This document shows positions 10,690-19,746 of a DNA stretch of 64,000 bases, in pieces; the stretch's first letter is position 1; every line of letters begins with the position of its first letter. The stretch lies in assembly GCA_025736915.1 (NCBI GenBank), contig CP107049.1:186001-250000 (forward strand), given 5' to 3'. A model generated the notes under the pieces. It was not told the origin of the DNA. It was given only the letters and a program-made list of their open reading frames with translations, and searched no databases. This DNA is from Acinetobacter nosocomialis. Its GTDB lineage: Bacteria > Pseudomonadota > Gammaproteobacteria > Pseudomonadales > Moraxellaceae. A program made the translations under genes and the position numbers.

Positions 10690-11049
10690 TTAACGTTGGA
10701 TAATTAATTCGCGTCCAACACGAGCTTCAACTTTGCAATATTTCCAAAGCTTGTATGGACCTTCACCCACCACCGTCGTTCTAAACAAATTACAAGCCGC
10801 ATGTACTGTTTCAATATCTGGAACATCTGCAAGCAAGTACGTTGTCCAAGGCCAGCCCGCACTTGGGCCAACCATGCTTTGGTCATCATCAAGATTTCCA
10901 AAAACATGTACGCCCGGTAAGTCATGAATGCCATTCCACATTTCACCAAACGCTGCCCAAACTGCTTTTGCTTCAGCAGGTTCTGCATCAAAAAAGTTTT
11001 GGTTAATACCCATGCAGAACAAAACGCGTAATGATTTTTTAGCTTCCAT
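10690..11049 (-). CDS. iacB: Indole-3-acetate catabolism protein IacB
   Basis: A 119-residue protein found in iac clusters with no well-established function. It has a short ferredoxin-like/dimeric alpha-beta barrel feel: strand LRVLFCMGIN, helix AKAVWAAFGEMW, strand GVHVFGNLDDD, strand TTYLLADVPD, helix TVHAACNLFRT. An AAGGA box sits 9 bases before the ATG. It lies between iacA and iacI with small gaps. An antisense and an alternative-frame ORF overlap it, but this frame gives the family protein. Confidence 0.85.
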   Translation of the reverse strand: MEAKKSLRVLFCMGINQNFFDAEPAEAKAVWAAFGEMWNGIHDLPGVHVFGNLDDDQSMVGPSAGWPWTTYLLADVPDIETVHAACNLFRTTVVGEGPYKLWKYCKVEARVGRELIIQR

Positions 11050-11077
11050 CTCAATATTCCTTTTTTAAAATTAAAAC

Positions 11078-12247
11078 TTATAGATAACCTGGAGTTGGCT
11101 TTAACCCGAAACTGATTGAGCCTGCATTTTGTAAAGTTGCATCGCCCATAAAGGCATGCTGAGTCACCACGTTGGTGTCATTCACAAAACGGCTAAATGG
11201 ATTGTTGGTATAGATCGCTGTCATGCCCGCGAGCATTTGCATTTTTCGAGTCACCTTGGCGCAAACTCGCGCTGCATGGGTACATGCCAGACGCATGTCA
11301 CTAATTTGTTCAGCAGTTGCTTCACGTCCAGTAATAATTTCATGCCAGACAATGTCCATGGTTTGATAAAACCAAGACTTTGCTGCCTGAAATTCCGCAT
11401 CTGCTTGAGCAAACTCATATTGAGTTACTGGTCGGTTAGCAATTTCTGACCCACCCGTAATAGATGCTTTACCCGGTGCTAATTTTTCAAATTCTTCTAA
11501 TGCGGCAGCTGCAACACCAATACCCACCACGGTTAATACTTGCGTCGCTAAAGAAAGTGACGGATATTTAAAAAATGGCTCACTTAGTTTTGAAGGTTCA
11601 CCACGTACAAAGGTCCATTTCTTTTCGACCAATACATCTTCGACCACTAAATCATGGCTTCCCGTACCTTTTAGGCCAACGGTGTCCCATGTCATTTCAA
11701 TTTTGGCTTTTTTGGCAGGCATCACTGCCATGCATGGCAAGCCCTGCATTTCATTATTTTTAAGCGGTGAAATCCCCACACCAACAATGTCAGCTCCCAT
11801 ACAACCACTTGAGAATTTCCAACGTCCACGAACTACGACACCTTCATCGGTAATTTCAGCAGGTTGTGGCGGAAAAATACCTCCGGCAAATACGACATCT
11901 GGCCCGTTTTGGTACAATTCTTTCAGTGTTTCTTCTGGCAAACTGCCCAAATACGCAGGGCTCATACCGAAACTTGCCACCCAACCGACTGAACCATCAG
12001 CTTTAGATAATGTCTCGATTAATTCACAAAACTGACGTGGTGAACATTCGTCACCGCCAAAACGTTTCGGAACCAAAGCACGGTAAACACCGATTTGCTT
12101 AAGCTTTTCAATAACGTCTTGGCTCACATATGCCTGATTATCAAATTCACCTGTACAAGCACGTTCACGAATTTCTTGACACAAAGCGTCTAAGTCAACT
12201 GCTTTGTCTTGAGAAGCAAACTCCATTTTAGACAACTTATTCATCAT
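11078..12247 (-). CDS. iacA: Flavin-dependent monooxygenase IacA (acyl-CoA dehydrogenase fold)
   Basis: Starts indole-3-acetate breakdown by oxidising the indole ring with reduced flavin from IacG; homologues also make indigo from indole. The 389 residues have the group D monooxygenase/acyl-CoA dehydrogenase fold: helical N-terminus with VPKRFGGDECSPRQFCELIE, the VGWVASFGMSP segment, the beta domain GRWKFSSGCMGADI and WDTVGLKGTGSHDLVVEDV, and a C-terminal helical bundle ending TLQNAGSISFGLKPTPGYL. No acyl-CoA dehydrogenase catalytic Glu is expected for this branch. The gene is second in the operon, 15 bases after iacH. Confidence 0.93.
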   Translation of the reverse strand: MMNKLSKMEFASQDKAVDLDALCQEIRERACTGEFDNQAYVSQDVIEKLKQIGVYRALVPKRFGGDECSPRQFCELIETLSKADGSVGWVASFGMSPAYLGSLPEETLKELYQNGPDVVFAGGIFPPQPAEITDEGVVVRGRWKFSSGCMGADIVGVGISPLKNNEMQGLPCMAVMPAKKAKIEMTWDTVGLKGTGSHDLVVEDVLVEKKWTFVRGEPSKLSEPFFKYPSLSLATQVLTVVGIGVAAAALEEFEKLAPGKASITGGSEIANRPVTQYEFAQADAEFQAAKSWFYQTMDIVWHEIITGREATAEQISDMRLACTHAARVCAKVTRKMQMLAGMTAIYTNNPFSRFVNDTNVVTQHAFMGDATLQNAGSISFGLKPTPGYL

Positions 12248-12262
12248 CTAACTCCTTGTAAT

Positions 12263-13372
12263 TTATTGCATTGCATCAACACAAAATTTAGCTATAGCGC
12301 ATAATTGCTCATCTTTTTGATGCTTCGATACGATCTGTAAGCCCACTGGTAAACCTTCACTGGTTTCAAGTGGCACTGAAATAACGGGATGACCTGATAA
12401 ATTAAATGGTCGAACTAAACCTGTAAGATTCAAAAAAGCGACCGTGTTTTCAGCTTCAGAAACTTTTGGTGGAATTTGCGGAAGTGTCGGTAAAACCAAT
12501 GCATCATATTTTTCTAATAAGGCATCGAGTTCTTGGATGAGCTGCTCTTTTACAGCTTCCGCTTGTTTTACTTGCTCTAAAGTTGTTGCTGCAGCTTTTA
12601 ATAAACGACCATTTACATCAGAACCAATTAAGCCGGTTTGAGTTAACGCACCAAAAGCTTGCCAGTTTTCATAATTAATAATCTGCATGCCTGCATCATA
12701 AGCTGCTTCAAAATGTTCAACTTTTTCTGAAGTGGTCTGTAAATTGGCTTTTTGAAGTGCTTGATGAATACAGCTCCAAACAACCTCATCTGCGCTTACA
12801 TAGAGAACAGCAATTTTTGGTGTACGAGTAAATTCCGTAGGTTTGAAAGTTGGATCAATAATTTGCATGGCCTTTTCAATCATCTCGACTGAATTTGCAA
12901 AAGGACCAACGCAATCTAAAGAACTCGACGGCGGATATACGCCTTTTCTGCTCACACGACCGAAAGTCGGTTTTAAACCAAAAACCCCGCAGCACGCAGC
13001 AGGCATACGGATAGAACCACCCGTGTCAGTGCCTAAAGTAAAGTCAGCTTGTTTAGCAGCAACTGCCGCAGCCGAACCACTCGAAGAACCACCTGGAATA
13101 AGTTCAGGATATTTAGGGTTGATGGGTGTACCAAAAGCGTGGTTAATGCCCGTAATTCCAAAAGCCAATTCGTGCAAATTTGTTTTCGCAATAATTTCGC
13201 AGTCAGATTTTAAAATATTTTTAACCACCTCAGCATCATCTTGAGCAGGTTCAACATTTAGTAAAGCTCGACTACCAGCAATGGTTTTTAGACCTTGAAT
13301 ATCAATTGTGTCCTTGACCATTACCTTGAGCTTGCCACTTCCTTTGTGCACGCTTTGGCTAATAATATTCAT
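12263..13372 (-). CDS. iacH: Amidase-signature hydrolase IacH
   Basis: A 369-residue amidase-signature enzyme, first gene of the iac operon. The Ser-Ser-Lys machinery is visible: Lys in VMVKDTIDIQG (about residue 20), the Gly/Ser stretch GGSSSGSAAAVAAK and the nucleophile region TDTGGSIRMPAACCG. It may hydrolyse an amide such as indole-3-acetamide or a pathway intermediate; its exact job in iac clusters is not settled. A good minus-strand promoter lies 30-60 bases upstream, and the divergent regulator iacR begins 92 bases away. Confidence 0.9.
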   Translation of the reverse strand: MNIISQSVHKGSGKLKVMVKDTIDIQGLKTIAGSRALLNVEPAQDDAEVVKNILKSDCEIIAKTNLHELAFGITGINHAFGTPINPKYPELIPGGSSSGSAAAVAAKQADFTLGTDTGGSIRMPAACCGVFGLKPTFGRVSRKGVYPPSSSLDCVGPFANSVEMIEKAMQIIDPTFKPTEFTRTPKIAVLYVSADEVVWSCIHQALQKANLQTTSEKVEHFEAAYDAGMQIINYENWQAFGALTQTGLIGSDVNGRLLKAAATTLEQVKQAEAVKEQLIQELDALLEKYDALVLPTLPQIPPKVSEAENTVAFLNLTGLVRPFNLSGHPVISVPLETSEGLPVGLQIVSKHQKDEQLCAIAKFCVDAMQ

Positions 13373-13405
13373 TCACTTTTCCATGTATTTTTATTCATTA
13401 ATCAA

Positions 13406-13434
13406 AATATGAGAAAATTTAATGGAATTGTCAA
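13406..13434 (-). promoter_or_regulatory. iac operon promoter
   Basis: On the minus strand a perfect -35 TTGACA (13429-13434) is followed after 17 bases by CATATT (13406-13411, four of six matches to the -10 consensus). Transcription would start near 13399, about 27 bases before the iacH ATG. It lies in the iacR-iacH gap where IacR should bind. Confidence 0.6.
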
Positions 13435-13464
13435 GTATTTTTTATAATTTGTTCTCAAGGAAAT

Positions 13465-13989
13465 ATGCAAAATTTTGTTTATAATAGGATTACCCTTTTT
13501 TCACTAAGTTATTGCTTAGCTATGCTTGATCATTTAGAACAATTTCTTCCTAATAAAGAACCGTCGAGTATTCAAAACTTCCCTTTTTTTTGGGTTTCCC
13601 AAGTGAATGGAAAATATTCACAACTCATTGAAAAATCAATAAAAAAACTAGGTATTGACAATACACGCCGTAAAATCATTTTAAGTACTAATGCTTTGGG
13701 TGAAGCCAGTATTACCGATATCGCTAATCTTTCTACCTTAAAGTTAACTACGGCAACAAAAGCTGTATATCGCTTAGTAGAAGATGGAATTGTCGAGGTC
13801 TACTCTTCTACCACCGATGAACGCATCTCGATGGTGAAATTAACACCCAAAGGTGTCGAGCTGGTTGAACAGATTAATCAAATTAGTGTGGTCACCTTAG
13901 CGGGCATCCTAAATGCCTTTTCAGAAGATGAGCTGCATAATTTAAATCACCAGTTAAAAAAATTATTTGACCTCATGCCATCAAGTTGA
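13465..13989 (+). CDS. iacR: MarR-family repressor IacR
   Basis: A MarR winged-helix regulator divergent from iacH, which is where the IAA-responsive repressor of iac genes is found. The winged helix is at about residues 70-120 (KIILSTNALGEASITDIANLSTLKLTTATKAVYRL, then the wing STTDERISMVKLTPKG). The frame opens at MQNFVYNRITLF, with AAGGA very close to the ATG. A start at MLDHLEQFLPN (base 13522, 155 residues) fits the usual MarR length better but lacks a clear ribosome site, so the true N-terminus is uncertain. Derepression by indole-3-acetate is known for IacR homologues and inferred here. Confidence 0.85.
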   Translation: MQNFVYNRITLFSLSYCLAMLDHLEQFLPNKEPSSIQNFPFFWVSQVNGKYSQLIEKSIKKLGIDNTRRKIILSTNALGEASITDIANLSTLKLTTATKAVYRLVEDGIVEVYSSTTDERISMVKLTPKGVELVEQINQISVVTLAGILNAFSEDELHNLNHQLKKLFDLMPSS

Positions 13990-14404
13990 TTATTTGACTT
14001 GATATCGGGTTCAATGCGCTCAAGAGCAGCATGAAACAGTTCTTCTTTTCTCGCTGCTCTTTATTAAAAATAAGTTTTAATATTAAAAAATAAATAAAAA
14101 ACAGTATTTTAATTCAATAAATTATTACTATCTGTTTACTTAACATACTTTTTAGGTATTCTAACATACTCAATAAGTAATGGAATTTTACATATAAAAA
14201 GAAAATAATAATTCCATGATATTTAAAAACCTATTAATTCCTAATCGGGTTTAAACAGACTCTTCCGGTCTGTACGAGACCAAACTACTCATTTTTAGCC
14301 TATTTATTATTCTTATCTAAAGGGGGAAATATCGAAAACTTAAGAGGAATAATAAAAGTTAGATATCAATTTCTTTAAGCGTTTTATACATAAGGATTAA
14401 GTGT
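13990..14404. other. 415-base gap between iacR and the MFS gene: hairpins, AT-rich
   Basis: No gene is visible. A 9-bp inverted repeat AAGAGCAGC/GCTGCTCTT (14022-14061, 22-base loop) may end the iacR transcript. At 14254-14277, two hairpins compete: ACAGAC...GTCTGT and GGTCT...AGACC share the GGTCT segment. The rest is AT-rich and should hold the promoter of the transporter. Confidence 0.5.
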
Positions 14405-15754
14405 ATGAACCAAAGTAATATCGCTGTTGAAAGGACACAAAAGAAAAGCAATGCTTATGCATGGTATGTCGTCATACTTTGTATGTTGGCATATATATTT
14501 TCATTTATTGATCGCCAAATTCTGGCGCTGATGATTGAACCCATCAAAGCAGATCTCCAACTTTCAGATACACAATTTAGCCTGTTACATGGCCTTGCCT
14601 TCTCACTGTTTTACGCGGTTATGGGGTTACCCTTAGCCTATATTGCCGATCGTTTTTCACGACCAAAACTGATTTCAATCGGGATTATTGTTTGGAGTCT
14701 AGCAACGGCAACTTGTGGCCTAAGTAAAAACTTTATTCAACTGTTCTTGAGCCGCATGGCAGTCGGTGTGGGAGAAGCTGCGTTATCTCCAGCCGCTTAT
14801 TCAATGTTTAGCGACATGTTTAGTAAGGACAAACTAGGCCGCGCGGTCGGGATTTATTCAATTGGCGCTTTTTTAGGTGGTGGTATCGCCTTTTTAGTTG
14901 GCGGTTATGTCATTAACTTGCTTAAAGGCGTGACACTCATTGAAGTTCCACTATTAGGCGCACTTAAAGCATGGCAAATTGCCTTTTTTGTAGTAGGTTT
15001 ACCCGGCATCATTATTGGCCTGCTATTTATTCTGACCGTTAAAGACCCTGCACGTAAAGGCCAACAGCTCAATCAAAATGGACAAGTTGACCAAGTCAAA
15101 TTTTCACAATGTCTTCAGTTTATTAAAAAGCATTCGAAAACATTTGCTTGTCATTATTTAGGTTTTACCTTTTATGCAATGGCACTCTACAGTCTGACTA
15201 GCTGGACACCTGCATTTTATATTCGAAAGTTTCAACTTGCACCGACTGAAACAGGTTACATGCTCGGTACGATTCTGTTAATTGCAAATACCTTAGGTGT
15301 GTTTTGTGCAGGTTGGTTAAACGACTGGTTTATTAAAAAAGGTCGTCAAGATGCGCCGATGTTCACTGGTGTGATTGGAATTGTTGGCCTAATTATTCCA
15401 ATTGCATTTTTTACCCAAACAGATCAACTCTGGCTTTCAGTAAGCTTACTGATTCCTGCAATGTTTTTCGCATCTTTCCCTCTAGTAATTTCGGCAACTG
15501 CTTTGCAAATGTTAGCCCCAAACCAATTTAGAGCACGCCTTTCTGCCCTATTCCTTTTGGTGAGCAACTTAATTGGACTCGGTATTGGTACAACATTGGT
15601 GGCCATTATCACAGATAAAGTTTTTGGTAGTCCGTTAATGGTGGGTTCGTCTTTATCTATTGTGGGCGGTTTGTCGTGTGTACTGGCTTTGGTCCTACTT
15701 TTTAAAGGCTGCAAATTCTTTAGTGAAAGTATGAAGCTTGAAAAATTAAATTAA
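14405..15754 (+). CDS. MFS transporter, probably for indole-3-acetate or related acids
   Basis: A 449-residue major facilitator with about 12 membrane helices. The first helix ends in FSFIDRQILALMIEPI, the acidic/aromatic motif common in aromatic-acid and spinster-like carriers. The loop between helices 2 and 3 has LAYIADRFSRPKL, the MFS motif A equivalent. An AAGGA box is 9 bases before the ATG. It is next to iacR and followed by a porin, so uptake of indole-3-acetate is the likely task. The substrate is inferred from position only. Confidence 0.85.
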   Translation: MNQSNIAVERTQKKSNAYAWYVVILCMLAYIFSFIDRQILALMIEPIKADLQLSDTQFSLLHGLAFSLFYAVMGLPLAYIADRFSRPKLISIGIIVWSLATATCGLSKNFIQLFLSRMAVGVGEAALSPAAYSMFSDMFSKDKLGRAVGIYSIGAFLGGGIAFLVGGYVINLLKGVTLIEVPLLGALKAWQIAFFVVGLPGIIIGLLFILTVKDPARKGQQLNQNGQVDQVKFSQCLQFIKKHSKTFACHYLGFTFYAMALYSLTSWTPAFYIRKFQLAPTETGYMLGTILLIANTLGVFCAGWLNDWFIKKGRQDAPMFTGVIGIVGLIIPIAFFTQTDQLWLSVSLLIPAMFFASFPLVISATALQMLAPNQFRARLSALFLLVSNLIGLGIGTTLVAIITDKVFGSPLMVGSSLSIVGGLSCVLALVLLFKGCKFFSESMKLEKLN

Positions 15755-15777
15755 TAGGTCTCACCAATTGCAAAAAT

Positions 15778-15807
15778 GTACTCTCTAACTAAACGCTTAG
15801 AGAGTAC
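15778..15807. other. Perfect 11-bp intercistronic hairpin
   Basis: GTACTCTCTAA (15778-15788) pairs with 15797-15807 across an 8-base loop, between the MFS gene and the porin gene. No T-run follows, so it looks like an RNA stability or processing element rather than a terminator. Confidence 0.65.
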
Positions 15808-15863
15808 CGAAATATTCAAAATTAAGTATTGCCGAGGACTGGCATACATCTGGGAAATGGATT

Positions 15864-17120
15864 ATGGAATTATTTCACCGTTTTAAACCACACACTTTAG
15901 CCGTTGCCACTTTATTACTGATGTGCAGCAACTCATGGGCTGCAAATCCTAATCAGCAAACTGAAGATGAATGGAAATTCACTTTAAAAAATGCCTATAT
16001 CAACCGCGATTTTGATAATGATGCCCTCAAAGATACTGGCAGTTGGTCTCAGGGAGCATCTTTATTTTATAAATCAAAAATGCATGACACCCCGTTAGTC
16101 ATAGCTGACAAGCCAATCACAATTGGGGCTGATGCTTCTGTTCAATACGCCGTGCGTTTAAGTTCTGACAAACACGTTGCAGACACGGTTTTGCCTTTTA
16201 ATAAAGAAACACAATCTCAGGCATCCGACTATTTAAAATACGGCGCGACATTAAAACTCGGCTATGACAAAACTTTATTAAGTGTGGGTGAACTTTGGTT
16301 AGATTTACCAGTAACTGCCGTAGATGCTAGTCGTCAGTTACTCACTTCATATTGGGGAACCAACTTAAAGTCACAACTTTCAGATCAGCTTTATGCCGAA
16401 ATTGGTCGGGTTGAAAAAGTCTCGCCACGAAACGAAGAAGACTTTAAAAAGTTTTCGTTCACATCTAATGGAATTACCAAAGAATCTGATGGCTTGAATT
16501 ACATTGACCTGCGCTATCAATTTACGCCGTCTTTAAAGGGCGAATACTACTTCGGTAATTTAGAAGACCTCTACAACAAGCACTATGTAGGACTTGAGCA
16601 TAATTGGAAACAACCTAACTTTGCGCTTACTTCTAAGTTTAAGTACTTCAATGCAAAAAATGACGGCAATACTTTTGATATCGATGCGCAGAATATTGGG
16701 GTACTAGAAACAGTTAAAGTAAAAAACCATACCTTTGGTTTGGGTTACCAACAAATTATTGGTGAATCGGCATACCCTTTACCGGATGGTTTCTTACCAG
16801 AAACCTATTTCATTAACTGGAACGCCACCGGATTCTTTAAAAAAGATGAAAAGTCTTATCATGTCATGTATGGCTATGACTTTAAAGATTATGTACCAGG
16901 CTTAAACGCGATGGTGAAATATGTTTACGGAAATGACTTTAAAGCAGCCAATGGTGAGAAAAATCATGAAACAGAATCGAATGTGATTTTAAACTATGCG
17001 TTTCAGCAACCCTTCTTAAAAGGCGTGGCTCTGCAATATATTCGTATTGATTACAATGTTAAGCACGGCAATGACTTTGGCGAAGACCGTTTTTTTGTTA
17101 ATTACACCAAAAAGTTCTAA
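15864..17120 (+). CDS. OprD-like outer-membrane porin
   Basis: A 418-residue porin with a signal peptide (TLAVATLLLMCSNSWA-AN). The mature part has alternating barrel strands and ends in Phe (FFVNYTKKF), the usual outer-membrane assembly signal. Segments such as DWKF-like EWKFTLKNAYINRDF, TSYWGTNLKSQL and DGLNYIDLRYQF match OprD-type aromatic-acid channels. It follows the MFS gene after 109 bases with a strong hairpin in between and a terminator behind it. Joint uptake of indole-3-acetate across both membranes is inferred. Confidence 0.85.
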   Translation: MELFHRFKPHTLAVATLLLMCSNSWAANPNQQTEDEWKFTLKNAYINRDFDNDALKDTGSWSQGASLFYKSKMHDTPLVIADKPITIGADASVQYAVRLSSDKHVADTVLPFNKETQSQASDYLKYGATLKLGYDKTLLSVGELWLDLPVTAVDASRQLLTSYWGTNLKSQLSDQLYAEIGRVEKVSPRNEEDFKKFSFTSNGITKESDGLNYIDLRYQFTPSLKGEYYFGNLEDLYNKHYVGLEHNWKQPNFALTSKFKYFNAKNDGNTFDIDAQNIGVLETVKVKNHTFGLGYQQIIGESAYPLPDGFLPETYFINWNATGFFKKDEKSYHVMYGYDFKDYVPGLNAMVKYVYGNDFKAANGEKNHETESNVILNYAFQQPFLKGVALQYIRIDYNVKHGNDFGEDRFFVNYTKKF

Positions 17121-17127
17121 TAAACAT

Positions 17128-17156
17128 TACCCCCTAAATTTAGGGGGTATTTTTTA
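17128..17156. terminator. Bidirectional intrinsic terminator
   Basis: The 22-base self-complementary TACCCCCTAAATTT... stretch at 17128-17149 is followed by a T-run on the plus strand. It ends the porin transcript and overlaps the stop of the convergent SDR gene. Confidence 0.85.
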
Positions 17157-17897
17157 TCCTAATTTATTGACCAATCTTAAAGGCAAAACCTTCATGGCAA
17201 TACTCATTGGTAACCATGGCCACTGTGGCACATAAGCCTTTACAGGTTGTTTTTCGATAGCTTTGACCAAAGCTTTACATCCTGTTTTTGCGTCGACTTC
17301 AAAAGGTAAATGTTTAGCGCCTTCATTCATTTCAGTTCGGATGTAACCAGGGAAAATGGTTGAGACTTTAATTGGTGTATCTAATAATTCAGCACGAATA
17401 CCCTCGGCCAAGTGAGCGACCGCAGCTTTACTCGCTGCATAGGTCGATAAATGTTTTGGCAATCCGCGCATCGCACTCATGGATGACATCACCACCAAAT
17501 GACCTGCGTTTTGCTCTCTAAAAATTTCAACTGCTGCTTCACACTGTGCTAAAGCAGAAATAAAGTTTGTTTCAGCTGTGGCTCTGTTAATTTCAAAATT
17601 ACCTTTACCAATACGACGGCCATTTCCGACTCCCGCATTTACAATAATTCTGTCTAAATAGCCAAACTCTTGTTTAAAGGCTCGAAATACTTCAAAAACC
17701 TGATCGTAATTGGTGACGTCCAGACTTTTTACAATTACTTTTATACCATACTGATTTTCCAGTTCAGTTTTTAAAGTTTCTAATCTGTCTAAACGGCGTG
17801 CACAAATCGCTAAGTTATAGCCTTTGGCTGCAAATTCATGCGCCATACCCGCGCCCAATCCAGAACTTGCACCTGTAATTAAAATCGTCTTTGCCAT
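17154..17897 (-). CDS. Short-chain dehydrogenase/reductase
   Basis: A 247-residue NAD(P)-dependent SDR: GASSGLGAGMAHEF at residues 7-20, the NAGVGNG motif near 91, Ser in VVMSSMSAMRG and YxxxK in YAASKAA. The C-terminus ends in a hydrophobic/basic WPWLPMSIAMKVLPLRLVNKLG, which could bind membrane. It is the last gene of a four-gene minus-strand operon with a histidine phosphatase, an APH-type kinase and an acyl-CoA dehydrogenase. The substrate is unknown; a hydroxy- or keto-acyl compound of the same pathway is plausible. Confidence 0.88.
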   Translation of the reverse strand: MAKTILITGASSGLGAGMAHEFAAKGYNLAICARRLDRLETLKTELENQYGIKVIVKSLDVTNYDQVFEVFRAFKQEFGYLDRIIVNAGVGNGRRIGKGNFEINRATAETNFISALAQCEAAVEIFREQNAGHLVVMSSMSAMRGLPKHLSTYAASKAAVAHLAEGIRAELLDTPIKVSTIFPGYIRTEMNEGAKHLPFEVDAKTGCKALVKAIEKQPVKAYVPQWPWLPMSIAMKVLPLRLVNKLG

Positions 17898-17912
17898 GCT
17901 TTTATCCTTATT

Positions 17913-18611
17913 TTAAATCCATGTCAGTAAATCTGGACGCTCAGCTTTTATAAAATGATGTTCATTTAAACTTAAAACCTGAGCTTCATTTCCCACCAAA
18001 CGCAAAGTCGTGAGGCTTGTATTAGCAATTGCCCAATTCAACGCAAAAGTTCGATTAGGACTGAGTTCAAGCAGTTTTCCAATGGCTACAGAAATCACTC
18101 CACCAGAGGTAAAAACGACTGCATAGCGAGGTTTGGTTTTTGCTAACTCATCACAAAGTTGCTGCAACGCCGTTTCGACTCTTTCTTTAAAGTGTGGCCA
18201 AGACTCATCATATTCATGATGAAAATCGCCATCGGTCCATCGTCCAATGGCACCTTCAAATATTTTGGCGAGATACGCGCGAGGGTTCTGTTCTTGCGCC
18301 ACGTCAGCTTTTAATAGTTCAGGCTGTTCAAAACGCGGCTCATAACGGGCAAAAACCTGTTGATGGTTAAACTCATTCCATAAATTATTATGATGAATCA
18401 CCGCATCTGGAAAGCATTCATTAAGTGCAAGCTTTGCAGTCTGCTCATGACGCTGCATAGTTCCAGCAACCACATAAGGTTGTTCTTTCAATATTTGCTT
18501 AAAATAACGACCTAACAAAGTCGCCTGAGCCTCACCATTTTCAGACAGCTCATCATAGTTACTTTTACCAAACGATGCCTGTCCGTGTCTTACCAGATAA
18601 ATTGTGGTCAT
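17913..18611 (-). CDS. Histidine phosphatase family protein (phosphoglycerate-mutase-like)
   Basis: A 232-residue member of the branch 1 histidine phosphatases. The catalytic LVRHGQASFG is at residues 6-15, the second arginine motif is in MQRHEQTAKLAL, and the C-terminal VVFTSGGVISVAIG supplies the position usually held by the second His (here Ser-Gly-Gly, so the catalytic details may differ). Its start overlaps the kinase gene stop by 4 bases, which suggests translational coupling. It could remove a phosphate placed by that kinase, but this is inference. Confidence 0.85.
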   Translation of the reverse strand: MTTIYLVRHGQASFGKSNYDELSENGEAQATLLGRYFKQILKEQPYVVAGTMQRHEQTAKLALNECFPDAVIHHNNLWNEFNHQQVFARYEPRFEQPELLKADVAQEQNPRAYLAKIFEGAIGRWTDGDFHHEYDESWPHFKERVETALQQLCDELAKTKPRYAVVFTSGGVISVAIGKLLELSPNRTFALNWAIANTSLTTLRLVGNEAQVLSLNEHHFIKAERPDLLTWI

Positions 18612-19729
18612 CTTCTTAAAATACCCTGTATTTTCTGTATAGATTGCTGAGCAAATTCAGAATCTTGCAATTTTTGCTGTCCTATAAGTTTTAAAGCTCG
18701 GATATGTAGCGCATGAATCACGATCCAGAAATCTTTAAAAGCAGGGTTTCGGGTTTGTTTATGGTAATAACGATAATAGATTTGCTGAGCAATCACTGCT
18801 AAACGGAATACACCAAACACTTCATAAAAAGCCCAGTTTTGAGGCTTCAATCCTGTTTTTTGTAAATAATACTCAACGACTTCTTTACGAGAAAACATTC
18901 CCTTTAAATGAGTAGGCTGACGGCGCGTCGATCTAAAAATCATGTTATCCGTTGGCTCAACCCAATAGGCCAAAGCACTGCCCAAATCCATTAATGGATC
19001 ACCCAAGGTCGCCATTTCCCAATCGAGCACACCAATTACTTCAGTTGGATGTTCTGGATCTAAAATCACATTATCAAAACGCCAATCATTGTGAATAATG
19101 CAAGTCGTAGAGTCTTGAGGGATATTATCATTTAACCATTTTCGGACATATTTAAAAGAAGGGACATTGATTGTGCGGACTTTTTCATAACGCTTATCCC
19201 AACCTTCAACTTGTCTACGACAATATCCTGTTCCTTTGCCAAGTTCAGCTAAAGGCGTGTTCTCATAAGGAACTTGATGCAGCTCAATGAGCTTATCAAT
19301 AACATTCACACAAAGTTGATGAACATCTTCTTCATTCAAGCCAAGCTCAGGCGGTAATTTTGCACGAGGAATAATACCTTCAATGCGTTCCATGACATAA
19401 AAATCAAAGCCAATGACCGATTCATCCTTACAAAGTGCCACCATTTTAGGAAGCACCGGATAATAAGGCGCAAGATTTTTTTGCACCATATATTCACGGG
19501 CCATATCGTGGGCTGACTTCGCTTTAGTTCCTTTTGGAGGACGGCGCAAAATTAAATCGGTATTTTCATACTTTAAACGGTAAGTCCAATTCGACGCCCC
19601 ACCAGTATATTGAGTAACGACTGCTGGGCCAACCAAATCAACACCTTGTTTTTTTAACCAGTTTTCAACTGCCCCAATATCAAGTTCTTCACCTTCACGT
19701 ACTTCACCGCCTATATCAATTACCGACAT
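18608..19729 (-). CDS. APH-type phosphotransferase (ACAD10/11 kinase-domain-like)
   Basis: About 373 residues of the aminoglycoside-phosphotransferase/choline-kinase fold. The catalytic loop is IIHNDWRFDNVILD and the metal-binding motif is GVLDWEMATLGDPLMDLG. The N-terminal GGASNWTYRL is the nucleotide loop. Close relatives are the kinase domain of ACAD10/11 and LvaA, which phosphorylate 4-hydroxyacyl-CoA, not antibiotics. The Met at 19729 is chosen because AAGGA is 7-8 bases away; Met 19735 is too close. The adjacent acyl-CoA dehydrogenase gene strengthens this reading. An antibiotic-resistance function is not supported. Confidence 0.85.
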   Translation of the reverse strand: MSVIDIGGEVREGEELDIGAVENWLKKQGVDLVGPAVVTQYTGGASNWTYRLKYENTDLILRRPPKGTKAKSAHDMAREYMVQKNLAPYYPVLPKMVALCKDESVIGFDFYVMERIEGIIPRAKLPPELGLNEEDVHQLCVNVIDKLIELHQVPYENTPLAELGKGTGYCRRQVEGWDKRYEKVRTINVPSFKYVRKWLNDNIPQDSTTCIIHNDWRFDNVILDPEHPTEVIGVLDWEMATLGDPLMDLGSALAYWVEPTDNMIFRSTRRQPTHLKGMFSRKEVVEYYLQKTGLKPQNWAFYEVFGVFRLAVIAQQIYYRYYHKQTRNPAFKDFWIVIHALHIRALKLIGQQKLQDSEFAQQSIQKIQGILRR

Positions 19730-19746
19730 CTTCATTTCCTTTAAAC

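Noticed and set aside
10704..11054. Alternative-frame ORF across iacB
   Set aside because: Overlaps almost all of iacB in another frame; iacB has the better ribosome site and the family sequence.
12843..13244. 133-residue ORF antisense to iacH
   Set aside because: Mirror of the conserved amidase Gly/Ser region; no ribosome site or family features.
18608..19729. Aminoglycoside resistance phosphotransferase
   Set aside because: The fold is shared, but the ACAD neighbour and motifs match the ACAD10/11-LvaA branch rather than APH resistance enzymes.
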